From assembly GCF_949628265.1 (NCBI RefSeq), contig NC_088786.1, positions 27,549,681-27,613,680 of the forward strand: 64,000 bases of DNA, read 5' to 3'. The notes beneath the pieces are model-generated. The model saw nothing but the letters and a program-made list of their open reading frames with translations, had not been told where the DNA came from and searched no databases. The position numbers were made by a program, and so were the translations under genes. Positions 22,101 to 34,100 of this stretch are shown in pieces. The first letter of the stretch is position 1, and every line of letters begins with the position of its first letter. Origin of the DNA: Cloeon dipterum (lineage: Eukaryota; Arthropoda; Insecta; Ephemeroptera; Baetidae).

Positions 22101-25100
22101 CAATCTGCTTGAACGCACATTTTGAAAGCGTCCAATCACCTTTCTAGGTGAAAGATTGGCTTGAAAAGTGCTCTATTTGCAGCAACGGAATTATCTCTGC
22201 CGCGGCCTGCGTTTCCTCCACGCCATTTTCGCCGGGCTCCAAGGTTCACTTGGTCGGAATTACGATATGACCTTTCGTGATTATCTTATTAGCGTGCATT
22301 TCGGCCCCTTTTGGGATGCCAGGCGACGCGATACGAGCGAAGTTTTTTCTTTTTTGTCCTGTGCGCCAGCTGTGCGACCTTGTTAGGACTTTAACTCTTG
22401 CAGTATGAGTCAGCTTAGTTAAATTAGAATACTCCTCCTCTTACGGCACAACATGCAAATGCGTTTGTTCTCTCTTTGGCGCCATGCATTCAGCCACAAA
22501 CTGACACCTGGCTGATCAATAGGCATTTGCATACCCGCACACTGACTCATTTGCATTATTACAATTGCATTCAGCGGATCGCGTCGCACAAGACTCGACG
22601 TAGCACTGCTTGGCAATAATTCGATGTTTCTAAAAAAACAGGTGGATCGACCGCCGTTTTTCTACACGGCCGGTTTTTGAAACGAGATGCACGTCACCAG
22701 CAACGCGGGGAGACTGCACTCTATTGAGGACATTGCGTTTCAAACAGACTCACTCTCCGACTCAGCAAATATAATAAAGCTTTTCGTTTGAGAATCGCTA
22801 TAAAAATTTGCCGTTTCATTAAAACGTTTTAATTTTTCTGCCGAGGTGAATGGCAATAAAGAGCCGTCTCTGCTGAGGTTTAATGTCATTCAATTTTAGG
22901 CAGCAAGCTGAGCAGCAAAAGTATTATCGTGTTCACGCTGCGGGTTGCTTTACAGCTTTGACAGCCACATGTTAAATGGCCAACAACATTTAAACAAACG
23001 AATTAAATATTAAATCATGCTTGTATTGAAAAGAAAAAATTCCACACCAAATTTGAAAGTGAGTCAGTTACGATGCGATTATTTCAAATTTAATTATATT
23101 TTCAATTTCAACATGAAAACAAAGAAACGTCATTGAGAAATAATCTATTTTGAAAGCACTGAAATATAAAGTGGTAGAGCAACATGTCCCACTTTTGATT
23201 TAGAGAGAAACAGCTGGGGTGCCCACCTGGAATACCATTCAAGTAGGGGTACCGTGCGAGCATAAAATCTTCAACAATAAGATTTTCTTCTTTATCTACG
23301 AGCTCGAGGGGAGGTGAAACGCAACAGAGCAGCGTGCATTTAGAAAATAATACCACTACTGTTTGAGGAGCTGTCTCATCGAAGTCTCATAAATAAGCAC
23401 AAGATTGACAAAAGCCAACACAGCGGACAAATAAATCAACCGAAATAACAAGTTGTTTGCGCAGTCTGCCACCAGTGTATTCCCGCATGACAAATTGTCG
23501 CTATTCACACTACCTCCTGTAGGGTTGCTTTTCTCCCCCACATTCACCGAATTCCTGTGAACTAGACGCTGCGACAGGACAATTTGTCACTATTCTCACA
23601 ATACCTTTCGGACTGCATCTCTCCTCCGCATTCATTTACTATGAAGTAAAATTTTGTTCATATTTCCACAGATTGCACATTATGCACCCTTAGTAATTTC
23701 GGTCTGGTAATGAGCCTTTTTGTCTAACAAATGAAAAAATCAACTAAATAAAAGAAGTGCAAATTCGAATCATTTGGATGACCGAGCAAAAACTGGACGC
23801 AACTGGGAAACTACTGTGTATGAAATTGGCAAAGTGTATTCCCGCAGGACAGTTTGTTGCTATTCACAATACCTCCTGTCTGGTTGCTTTTCTCCCCCAC
23901 ATTCACCGAATTCCTGTGAACTAGACGCTGCGACAGGACAATTGTCGCTATTCACAATACCTCCTGTAGGGTTGCTTTTTTCTCCCCCACATTCACCAAA
24001 TTCCTGTGAACTAGACGCTGCGACAGGACAATTTGTCACTATTCTCACAAAACCTCCTTTAGGACTGCATCTCTCCTCCGCATCCATTTACTATGAAGTA
24101 AAATTTTGTTCTTATTTCCACAGATTGCACATTATGCACCCTTAGTAATTTCGGTCTGGTAATGAGCCTTTTTGTCTAACAAATGAAAATATCAACTAAA
24201 TAAAAGAAGTGCAAATTCGAATCATTCGGATGACCGGACAAAAACTGGACGCAACTCGGAAACTACTGTGTATGAAATTGGCAAAGCCCAAGGTTTTTGA
24301 TGCTGTTCATTAGAGCTAAATTACACTCACAGCAACACTCAAACTAAAGACACTTTCACTGCTGGCACAGATCCGCTCAGCGTGAGTCATCGAAGCCGCC
24401 CGAATCGGCTCATTTAAATTCCGGTGAAATTGATTCCTAAGTAGGGAGGCAGCTGCTTGCGATAAACACACGTTGCGTTGCATAGTTATAATTGAGATCG
24501 TTGCACATAGAATGCTTCACTCCACCTCACAGAGGAGACTAAATTTACATAATAATAATTATTGTCTGAATGGACAACAAACTGCCCATTCTATCTATCG
24601 GCACGCACTTAAAATTCTAGGTGGCAGATGGCCTTGAAGCAAAGACTGCCTAAAAAAACATTATCGCCTATCGAACAGGTCTTAGGACGTGCCAGCGTCT
24701 CCCACGTGGGCGCTTTTTTATTTTGGGCTCTCCAATCTGAAGCCTACAAATCGAGAAGTACTGTGTCCGCCGCGTCTAATCAAATTTGCAAATTTGGTTA
24801 TACAGCCTGTCTTGCAGGATAGATTCGCTTTTTGCATGGCTTCTTATTCCACGATTATTCAACTACGCGTGCAAAATCTTTTACTTCTAAGGCGCTTTCT
24901 CGAAAATTGATTTTATGCATAGCTGGAAAGGTGTTGCGAAAGGAACGAACCAGATTTTCGCCCCTGGCCATGCGGGTAGTAATTATCACTATCGCACACA
25001 GGTTAATCACGTCCCGCACTCCTCGCTTTATATGAGCCGGCTTTTTGCAAAAGGCCGCTAACTAAGATTTATGCATCAGGAACCTGAGAACTTATTTGCA

Positions 25101-26594
25101 TTTGTCGTCTCTTGTGCTGTTTACTGTTTATGAGAAACAACCAGTTTCTCACTCAGGCACTGAGTAAAAGCGAAATAATCATCACTGCATATCAGCCCAG
25201 TCCTGCATGCAAATCCACGTGATAGGTTGAATATTTTTCCCATCACTTCTTGTCTTGCTACACAGAGTCTCATTCTAGAGAAAACGAACTAACCCAGCTT
25301 TATATATATATTTCCACTCAAGTATTATTATGTATATCCAGCTGTGATCACTCTTTTTCCTTTGTGTACGGTTCGCTCGAAAAACTCACATCGGAAATGT
25401 TATTATTTATACGTTATTTACCAATGAGACTGCTTAACAATTTTCGTTTCTGAGGAAATGTTTCCAGACTCTTGAACATTGTGGGAAATTAAAAACTAAA
25501 CCATCTATCAAACTGTTTTCAGCATTAACAATTTAGATTTCCAAGGCATTTTACTCGTAATAATTAAGTTCTGTGAAGTGGTGTGGCTGTAATCTGTAAC
25601 CACGTGTCGGTATAAACTATCGCTCTTTCCAATATTTAATGCGCAAGCACATTAGAAGACAATATAAACAATCGGCATCCCATGAGAGATATTGATGTAT
25701 GACTGAGTTAAGACTGGCAAAATTATTTGTTAAAACCCGCATGTGCAGATATTTTTAAGATACATAGGATACATAGAGCTGCCCTCCATGACGCTAAGAA
25801 AATGCCACCATTTTTGACATGGGTTTAGCCTCATTTTTCCAAACATTTTTTTCAGCCGGCACTGTCGATGTGTTAAAGATTGTAAAAAAAAACAATTAAA
25901 AATGTATATAACTCGGAACACTGAAATTTTCTGGCATTTTACTCGTAATAATTAAGTTCTATGAAGTGGTGTAGCTGTAATCTGTGACCTCGTGTCAGCA
26001 TAAACTGTCGCTCTTTCCAATATTTAATGCGCAAGTATGTAAATAAGTAAAAAAATCGGCATTCCTTGAGAGATATTGATGTATGACTGAGTTAAGAGTA
26101 TCAAAATTATTTGTTAGAGCCCGCATGTTTGTGCAGATATTTTTAAGATACATAGAGCTGCCCTTGATGACGCTAAGAAAATTGAGCCATTTTTGACACG
26201 TGTTCAGCCTCATTTTTCCAAACATTTTTTTAGCCGGCAGGGTGAAGTGTTAGATTGTAAAAAATAAACAGTAAAAATGTTTTCGAGCGTGTCAGAAAGC
26301 ATGTCTTTACACGATAACCACCACTATTCACACCGCTTAGCGTCTACTAGGAGATCAAAACGCGCGCCAAACCAACCACGCCACGTTAGGTGATAGAAAA
26401 TGAAAATGCCGTCGTATTTGAAAAAATTATCCGAATGAAAGTTAATACTTACAAAAGCTCTCCGAGTAGCCCGAGTATGAGCGAGGCAACTTCCTGCCGT
26501 TGATTGCCTGGTGGCAAGGCGAGGAGTCCTTGTCCTGATGAGTCTGCCCCGGCTGATCCACGCCTTCGTCCGCCCGCGTGTTCTGAGGTGACAT
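19159..26594 (-). CDS. MAP1LC3: LC3-type ATG8 ubiquitin-like protein, divergent, ending at the conjugation glycine
   Basis: ATG8 proteins are conjugated through a C-terminal Gly to phosphatidylethanolamine on autophagosome membranes and recruit cargo receptors. Four exons, 26594-26453, 19599-19544, 19487-19381 and 19318-19159, join in phase to 154 aa. Exon 1 adds a hydrophilic N-terminal extension of about 45 residues. The ATG8 fold follows: SFYLRRDVATGIRAKDPSKIP, then ARYAVPYVSTVSQFMMIIRKK, LNPHESLYLMVNNRSM and EDGFLHITYASQETFG. The IRAKxPxKIP, VNNxS and YASQETFG stretches point to the LC3 clade, nearest in my memory to LC3C, not GABARAP. The stop codon follows the conserved Gly directly, so no ATG4 trimming is needed to expose it. 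The ATG is the first after an in-frame TAA upstream. The link of exon 1 to the rest across a 6.85 kb intron rests on exact phase and on the F-x-x-R alignment. Confidence 0.85.
19600..23474 (-). other. First intron of the LC3-like gene, proximal part
   Basis: Moderately GC-rich non-coding DNA for the most part, with no splice-supported exon on either strand. The longest frame (19782-20369, plus, 195 codons) begins at TTG and shows no family signature. Confidence 0.5.
23475..24289. repeat. Tandem duplication with a nested ~94-base subrepeat
   Basis: Two copies of a unit that begins GTGTATTCCCGCA (23475 and 23835) and ends GTATGAAATTGGCAAAG. The first is about 360 bases; the second is about 455 because it carries one extra copy of an internal subrepeat of about 94 bases (TATTCACAATACCTCCTGT to the GCGACAGGACAATT block). 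Identity between copies is high over long stretches, with scattered substitutions and small indels. It lies in the LC3-like first intron. It looks like a recent local duplication or a minisatellite. Confidence 0.85.
24290..25544. other. LC3-like first intron, middle part
   Basis: No supported gene or RNA. Several short ORFs on the plus strand start at non-ATG codons and overlap in different frames. Confidence 0.45.
25545..26280. repeat. Direct tandem duplication, 2 x ~355 bases
   Basis: Copy A (25545-25905) and copy B (25933-26280) share GGCATTTTACTCGTAATAAT at the start and a TTGTAAAAAA...AAAAATGT end. Between these they share long blocks such as GCTCTTTCCAATATTTAATG and TTTTTCCAAACATTTTTTT. 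They differ by scattered substitutions and small indels; copy A has an extra CATAGGATA. A 27-base linker separates them. Both lie in the LC3-like first intron, just downstream of its first coding exon. Confidence 0.88.
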
Positions 26595-27749
26595 TCTTTC
26601 AGCACCGGTTGGTGTCTTTTCAAAGGGGAAAAATCTGGAGAATGGTTCGCAAACAAGGTTTTTCCGCCCTTAGCCCAAAGACGACCAAGTCCCGAGTCCA
26701 GATAGGCAAAGTCACGTGCCGAATTCAGAAGAAATGCGTCACGAGCAATCGAGCACGTCTACATGCAGTCAGCTATGGACATGAAATGTGTTCATTCATA
26801 CAACATAGCCACACACCACACCCTACCAGCGATGATAGCGCCGTTGCAAGATTGACGCTTAAGCATGGTATAACCAAGACTGGCGGACAGCGCCATTTTT
26901 ACAAACGTGCGCAGACTGCGAGCGCCGCATAGCTGAGAGAGGAGAATATATAATACCCGTGTGAAAAATGGCGCTTACCACCAGTCCTCGTTACACATAC
27001 CGTCACCACTGACGCTTAGGTCGCAAAGCTCTTACACTTACTATGCTCCACGGCGGCAAAGCACACAACACGAGCAGCGTTATGATTGGTCGAAGATGCC
27101 GGCTCCGGCAAACGCGCTGCACGCAGGTCTGGACGACTGGGAACCGGGAAAATTCAAAGATAAAAAATATTCGGTAGTTAAGTGGATTGTTTCCCCAATA
27201 AGTGGCAAAAATGATACACCGTCGAACAGATCTCGACGAGAGGAATCGGAATAATGCCAAGAAAATATGTTCAAGCACTGTAAATTTTGGAGAAAATTGG
27301 CAAAATTTGAATTTTTACTGTAGGAACGTCTTTTTTTATTATTGCAAATTGTTGAACAAATTGTTTATCGGTCAATTGTTTAAGGCATCCAACAATTTAA
27401 ATCATTTTCAATTGTTGCCCAGTATCATTCCACTTTAAGTACATAATTATGATAAATATATATTATGAAGAAAGAAACCAAAAAGTGTTACATTGGATCA
27501 TAAAATTGCGTAAAGCTGTAAAATAACCAAAGATTATTAGATTATTTTGGACATTTCTAGAAAATAAAAACCGGTTTCTATTCTTGCATTAGGCAAAACT
27601 GCAAAATTCTTTTTTTAATCAGTGTTCTGCATCAAAAGATTTGTTGCGAGATTTTATTTCAAAATGATGTTTTAAAATTGGTAAAATTATCGAAAGTCCT
27701 TTTACCCAGTCCTTGTTCTCGGTAAACTCAATCACAACACTCGCAGTTC
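26595..27749. other. Upstream region of the LC3-like gene
   Basis: This contains the LC3-like promoter on the minus strand. A plus-strand TATATAA at 26947-26953 precedes a small ORF (27096-27254, 52 codons from ATG) with no recognised family. Bases 27260-27720 are AT-rich and empty. Confidence 0.45.
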
Positions 27750-28113
27750 AGTATATTCTATATTGGTTAGCGCTGCCGCGAACGGTTTTAACCGTTCAAC
27801 TCGTCTCTATGGAGCCTTTGGGTCCTAGTTAGTTCCAGTTTTAGCCACGGGTGCCACCAGCTTGCAAGTTTCGATCGTGGTGGTTGATGTGCAGACTGCC
27901 GAAGAAAAAGAAAAGCAATGGCCTCCCCAGTTTGGGAGAGAAGTGGCAGTCAGTCGAGCTGAGACTTCACTCGCCATCTTCACCGCCGTTCAAGCCAGTG
28001 TAATCTCGGTGTGGGCCGTGGGAGGGGCCGTCGCACACGCACCTGCATCAAAAAGACCCAACTGCAAGATCCAGGGCCCAATTAGAGGCACCGCCGTCGG
28101 CCGATTCGCAAAG
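27750..28113 (+). other. Dg: Probable untranslated first exon of dystroglycan
   Basis: A TCAGT initiator lies at 27748-27752, followed by about 360 GC-rich bases that end in AAG before a consensus GTGAGT donor at 28114. The matching plus-strand acceptor that I can find is tgatttcag at 51618-51626, which opens the 5' UTR just before the dystroglycan ATG. No other plus-strand coding exon lies between. The link is inference; transcript data would settle it. Confidence 0.45.
27780..27797. promoter_or_regulatory. Inverted Myb-like sites near the putative Dg start
   Basis: The 8-base arms GAACGGTT and AACCGTTC flank two bases, making a near-perfect palindrome. Each arm contains AACGG, the core bound by animal Myb proteins. 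It lies about 30 bases downstream of the presumed start. Function is a motif inference. Confidence 0.3.
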
Positions 28114-31100
28114 GTGAGTCGCGATATTAACACCTGAGCCCTCGTCAGCTCACCCCTCGGTCTCGGGGTTGAACTTTTTCCGGCCCTTGCACCCAGGGCC
28201 CAAATTTTTAATTCACTTGCAACCAATTTGTCTATCATACGTGTTCAATCCAGTGAGAATTATTGCTATGTATTACATATTTATCACGTGAAATTAAAAA
28301 CTATTTTTGCACTCAGAAGATTTTAAGATTTTAGTGTTGTTTACCAGGTGCAATTTTCTTTGAAATATTTTTTACGCCCGCACATTTCGCTTGTAACCTT
28401 TGATTTCGAGATTTTAATTGATAAGAATTAATCATGGGCTCGTTTTATCGCTAATATTTCATCTCAGCGAATTATGCTTGAGTTTCGCGTTCAACAGGGA
28501 AGACTCGCAACTGCAGCCTTGCAATTTTTCTGCCTGCATGCACAAACCTAACCTCATCCCCATAATTTTTATTTGATTTTAAACCCGCGCCTCAGCACAA
28601 ATACAAACCGGACGAAGGATATTGCAAGTGCCGCGCGTGTCGCATTATTTTCATTTCAGCCACGGAAGATGAATGGCCCGATGAATATTTATGAGCCGCC
28701 GAGCTTTGATTCTTTTTTATTTATTTACCCATGGCTTTGCGCGTGTGGCAAAAGTAGGCCAAGTCTTACCTGCACATGGCGGGGCAGGACCCAAAATAAT
28801 ACTCTTGGGGCCAGAAATATAATGTCGAATCAAGTGAGAGAAAGACCGGCGGTATGGGCCGCCCGGCAGACAGATTGATGATTCATTCACTCGCGCGGCC
28901 ACCGAGCGAGCACCTCTCGCCAATTTTATTCTGATCCTCACGTGTGTGCACCGTGAGACACGTAATAATTATTATAGCGAAGCCTCCATCCGCTTGTCAG
29001 TGCCATTCATTGCTGCCCGGCCAGATTGATAAAGCGCCGCAATCATCTTTCGCTCGGGTCCACACGTTTCCCAATGGAGATACGCGAGTGTGTGATTGCG
29101 ACGGCCAATTCGTCCGCACACCATCAGTTGCGCTGAAGAGCAAGAGTGATGTGGTCCGTCACTTCTATCAGTAATAGTTCCGGATTTACACTACTTGTTA
29201 CCTTTTCGACAACTTCAAATTTTCTCGGAGCTCGATATATTATGATAGGATATAAAGTTTATAGATATAGAGTTACTTGTGTGCTTAATCGCTTAAGCTG
29301 AGGAAGAGATAAAACTTTTAATGGTTAAAAAGTCACATTGTTCAAATTTCAAGGATAAGGAGCGCTGTTGAAGTCAAAAATGTGTTTAAAATCTTACTAA
29401 AACGTGAGATTAAAAGTGGATAAACATATAATCATGTTCCGTAATGCTTTGAAAGGGTAACATTTTTCCGAGTTGTTTACTAAATTTTCTGTCAGATTTC
29501 TTTTCAGAATCATTTAACCTTAAAATTTTTATTTTGTCTTTGTTTATAATCAGCTTGTCCACGAGTATAGTATTCTTTGACAGAGCTCACTGTAAGCAAA
29601 ACTTTTCTAATAGGTTCATTTCAAGCGACCTGTATTGATTTTCATATTCAAGCACTAGCGTGACCAATGCGGAAAGTATGCATATTTATTTACCTTCAGC
29701 AGATTCCTAGAGTGCTTGCTGTTGAAAGGATCGGACTAATTCGCCTAGTTAAATTACAATAAAGGTAGTCTTCAAAACTGTCCAGTCAGCAAATAATGCA
29801 GACAAGCGCGCAATAACCTGAACCCCCTTCTTGTTAACTGACTCAAAAGCTTTACTTGCGTAAAGGAGGCCTGAAACCCAATCGTGGCGGGATGAAGAGT
29901 CCAGTGACATTCGCATCGTATGGATTTCATTTGCGTAAACATGCGGGGGAAAGAATTTTATATAAAAAATATTTGGATAGAATCTGAGCCCTTTGTCGCG
30001 TTCCCCTCGTGCATAAAAATGTACTGCAGGATGAAATAATTATGAATTTATTTTAATGTTTTCATTTAAATTTAAATACGGCAGTGATCTGTTTGTTCCT
30101 GCTCAAATAATTTAGGCTGCTGATTGCAGCTCCAATTTATGAGCTAAAATTAAATATGAGTTGCAAAGAGTTTCCATTCATTAATTTTTCATTTACTTGA
30201 ATTAACTTATCATTTCTCAATTTTTTTAATTGCAGAAGAAGTAGCTCAGTAAAATCAATAGATAGATTAGAGCCATTCGTTATTATTAACTTCCTGTCCT
30301 GTCTGAGGTTTGCGTTGAAGACAGTCTGACTAATTAGTTTGCACTTTTTACACTTCCCTGCTTCTTTGCTCTTTCCCAGTCTCGGCACATATTTGATGCA
30401 ATAATATTCTCGTCCGCTATTGAAAAATTGGTCTAACAGAATTTCTCATTTGTCCCAAAAGCAACCAAATCAACCTTAATCCTCTAGGTACAAGCAATGT
30501 TTTCATTCTCAACAAAAACCTAATATAATTTTGCAATAAATTGTGACATTGCAGAATATGTCTTAATATGTTGGTTACATGATAACTGCAACCTTACAAA
30601 ATTTCAATCTCTGGAATGATGAGGGGGAAATCACCTCTGCACGTTTACACGATGTGAAAAAGCCTGTGTGAATCCTGAAACAGCTTGTTAGACGGTATTC
30701 AATGCGAAAGGGTTGGCTCGTTTTTATTGAGTTGTTTGCGCCAGATTGTATCGAAGGACGCACTTTCTGCAGTCGGACAGCCCTCGGGGGTGGAATCCGC
30801 ACGTGCTGGACGGATCAACCCTTTGTCGAGTGAGCACCACTCGAGGCAACCCCCTGTTCCATTGTGCTTTATTGTTTTACGCGCGCAGAAAAGAGATACG
30901 ACGGAGTAAAAAGGAGTCTTGTCTTTCTTTCTCTGTTTTTCCTTTCGCCCCTGGGCCGCTTTTATCTCGCAGACGCCGGGGGTGTGCGAAACAAGCCTGA
31001 AATCATAATTGACGCTCGGGTTTATTGACAGGGGACAGATAAAACTTGTGTCCTGCTTTTACGCTCCCTTTCACATTACATACTCGTCGCGGGCGGCAGC

Positions 31101-34100
31101 CGCGATGACAAGTATTGGATTTTCACGCCGGAAATTGCCTGAACGCGCGCATTTTGGTTTTATAGACGACCCTTTTGCTCTGACACAAACCAGCTTGTTT
31201 CCGGAATTGCTATACTTTTCAATCGAAACGTTGAGGCAACTTGAATTTTTCGAGTTTTTTATATTACTAAAAAAATGCATACAGTATTTTGAGGAAATAT
31301 CTTGAAGAGGATTATCTGTTGATTTAATTAAGGCAATAAACAGGAAAAGAATTTTTATACTATTTATTTATGATCTTCACTGAGTTTGTTTCGGTCCAAT
31401 TCTTTTTGGAAATGTAGGTTGTGCGGGCCTTTAACTCTGGCCCCTGCATTATCCGCTCAAGCTATAAAAATAATTGTTTATCAGAATCCCTACTCAAAAT
31501 CATGCAAATGTTTGCGCTCTTACTAAGCTGGAAACATCACGCCCGTTCTATATTGAAACGAATCCACGCGTCACATCGATTTCCACAGCTCGACCGTGTG
31601 CTGCATCCCATCAGGGAAACTTTTCTAGCAAAATTGACACAAGTAGGACTCTCTGTGGCTGCGGTCGATCCGCTCGTTTGCCCGCCCATACGTAAAAACA
31701 CGAGCCGTAATCCCAAGGAGTGAATCGGTTGCTCAGCCAGTGCGAACGTGGTGCAGGCTTTAGCTGATTGCATAATCGAAGTGGCCCACTCAAAGCAGCT
31801 TGCCCCTGTACCGCCGCCGCGCCGCGTAATGAATAATTACGGTCGTGATCAGGTGACTGGCAGGCCGGAGTGACTGCCGAGGAAAGCTGCTCTCGAGTGA
31901 AATCAGATCTCCCTCCAGGGTGCAAGGGGCCAAGATTGGATGCAGCCGCCGCAAATTTATATCAAAATCGATCAAGTGTCGTCTGGTTTTGAACCCGCGA
32001 CTTTGAAGAGTTCAGTTACCAAACCTCACGCGCAGATTAAATTCATTCACTTCACAGAAAAATCGAGTTGGTGGCTTTTTTTCCCGCTGTTGAAATAAAA
32101 ACGATGAGCTTTTGTGTTGTATCTGATTCTCTGGTCACGCAAATATATTCAACGCTCGCCCGTGTTTGTTTATCTAACGAATTCAGCCAAGCCGCCGCCA
32201 ACACGGTGGACATAATAAATTTCAATCTCGTCTTGTGTGGTTTTAAAATATTTTGATTCCAATGTGTCACACGCACTAGAGATAGATAAGCCGGATTTGA
32301 TTTATAGCTTTGCAGATTCAAGAGCAATACGTCTCAATCTCTCAACCAATTCGCCTTGCGTGAATTCCGTCCTGCCGATAATTAAGGCCAATCAAGCGGT
32401 GCAAATGCCGATGAAATTAGCCGCGTGCCCTTGGCCAGCCTCAATCAATACAGCCGTTATCCCAGCTGAAAGAGACTTTAGGTCCAACACCATTTGCTTT
32501 CTCCCCCTCGGAGGTATTAGGTTTATTATGCTTCTTGATGGAACGGCCCTGATTGTCTTCTGGAGTAGCGACACAACGTATTCTTTAAATGACCTTTCAC
32601 AACATTTACTGCTAGGTTGAAACAGGTGCAGCATGTTTAATTCAGTCTGGGAAAACGTTGAAAGTCGTCGGTTAAAATTTGTTCATGCTCTCTGGAGCCC
32701 TAACAGCGCTGTTTATTTATTCTCAACGGGCCAATTTTCAATACAGCTTCAATTCGGAGGCTCCCACTATTATCCCATTAGGGCATCGTTCAATTTTTAC
32801 GGCCTTGGACAACCCAAATTCATTTTCTCCATTTAGCTAAGTTAAGTTCAAGGCCCATAATATTTTTTGATTTCGGCATTTTTAATATCTGCTGATCTTA
32901 AAACAAAAGTGCTTTAAAAGTAAGAGACTATTTTTTATCACGATTATAATAAAACAGTGCGTCATTTCTTAAAACCACGAAAAATTAATCTTTCTGAGAA
33001 AAAGCCGCTGTGACCAAAAACCAAAATTGCGGTACGCCATGGTGCTCATCACGATCATCAGTCACTTTCCTGCACCGCAGAAGCTGACGTAATGTTACAT
33101 AAATATTCAGATAGATCCGGTGAGATAATCATGTGGCGATGACACTTTCATTGCAGGAAGACGCCGGATTTCGCTCGTGTCACTTAAATTTATCAGAATT
33201 CGCTGTGATAAAGAGACGCTGGCACATAAGGAACGTAGATAACAATGATTGCTCAAGGGACAAACCTCTTCATAGTGGAATGCCCGCCGATTGGTTGGAG
33301 GCAAAGTGTTCTTTGCGGTGCGACTGGAGTCGAAACCGCGAGGTTATTTGCTCTCTCGTCTCATTCATTTTTTCCTTGGAACGTAAGAGAATCACAAAAA
33401 CTTTTCGCGGTAGTTTTTACGTAGAGAATAATTCCACAAGAATCACGATTTGCGGCGCGCCAGTTATCGTCATGTCCTCCGTCTTGTAAAACGGCATTTT
33501 CGTTGCATAAAAAATTTTATACGGCGTCGCAACTTACAAAGCGGAATGAATTTTTCAGCAGAATATTCTGTGGGAAAGATGGCTGGATTTTTTACTTCGT
33601 CCGCAGCCGCGGATCAGATTATTTATCATACCATTGTGAATTCCAAACTTCTGCCACATTTTCCTCATGACTTCCACTCAATACCTCGGGGGCTTTGTCG
33701 TTAAAAATGTATGCCGCTGCGCCTGGTAGAAGGAGGGCAGAGTGTGTGATACCTAATTACTTATGCATTGCTCACTTCCGAGACCAAAAGTGCTCTGCGA
33801 AAAAGTTGTACGCGATTTTTTTCCGATCCTGACCGTTTTGCTTGAGTCTCATGGTCGGTTGGCCCGTGCACGCAAGATTATACAGCAAGTCACTTCGCTC
33901 GGCGCCGGCACATCTTAAAAGTCAACACCGGTTGAGGTCATATTTGAATTTTGAGCAAACAAGACCAGACGGACGGTTGGGCTTGCTGGCCTGCGAAAAA
34001 ATCTCGATTTCTAACAGCACGCGCAGGGGCGAACAAATTGATTTTCAAAGTTGAGCAGATGTGCCACCATCGGTGCTAATTTTCCAATCAGAGCCGAGTG

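Noticed and set aside
23860-24145. Repetitive peptides on both strands in the tandem repeat
   Set aside because: The repeat length is not kept in frame and stops interrupt different copies, so this is DNA-level repetition and not a repeat protein.
27096-27254. 52-codon ATG ORF downstream of a TATATAA box
   Set aside because: A promoter-like motif is present, but no homology is recognised and the ORF is short. Not enough to call a gene.
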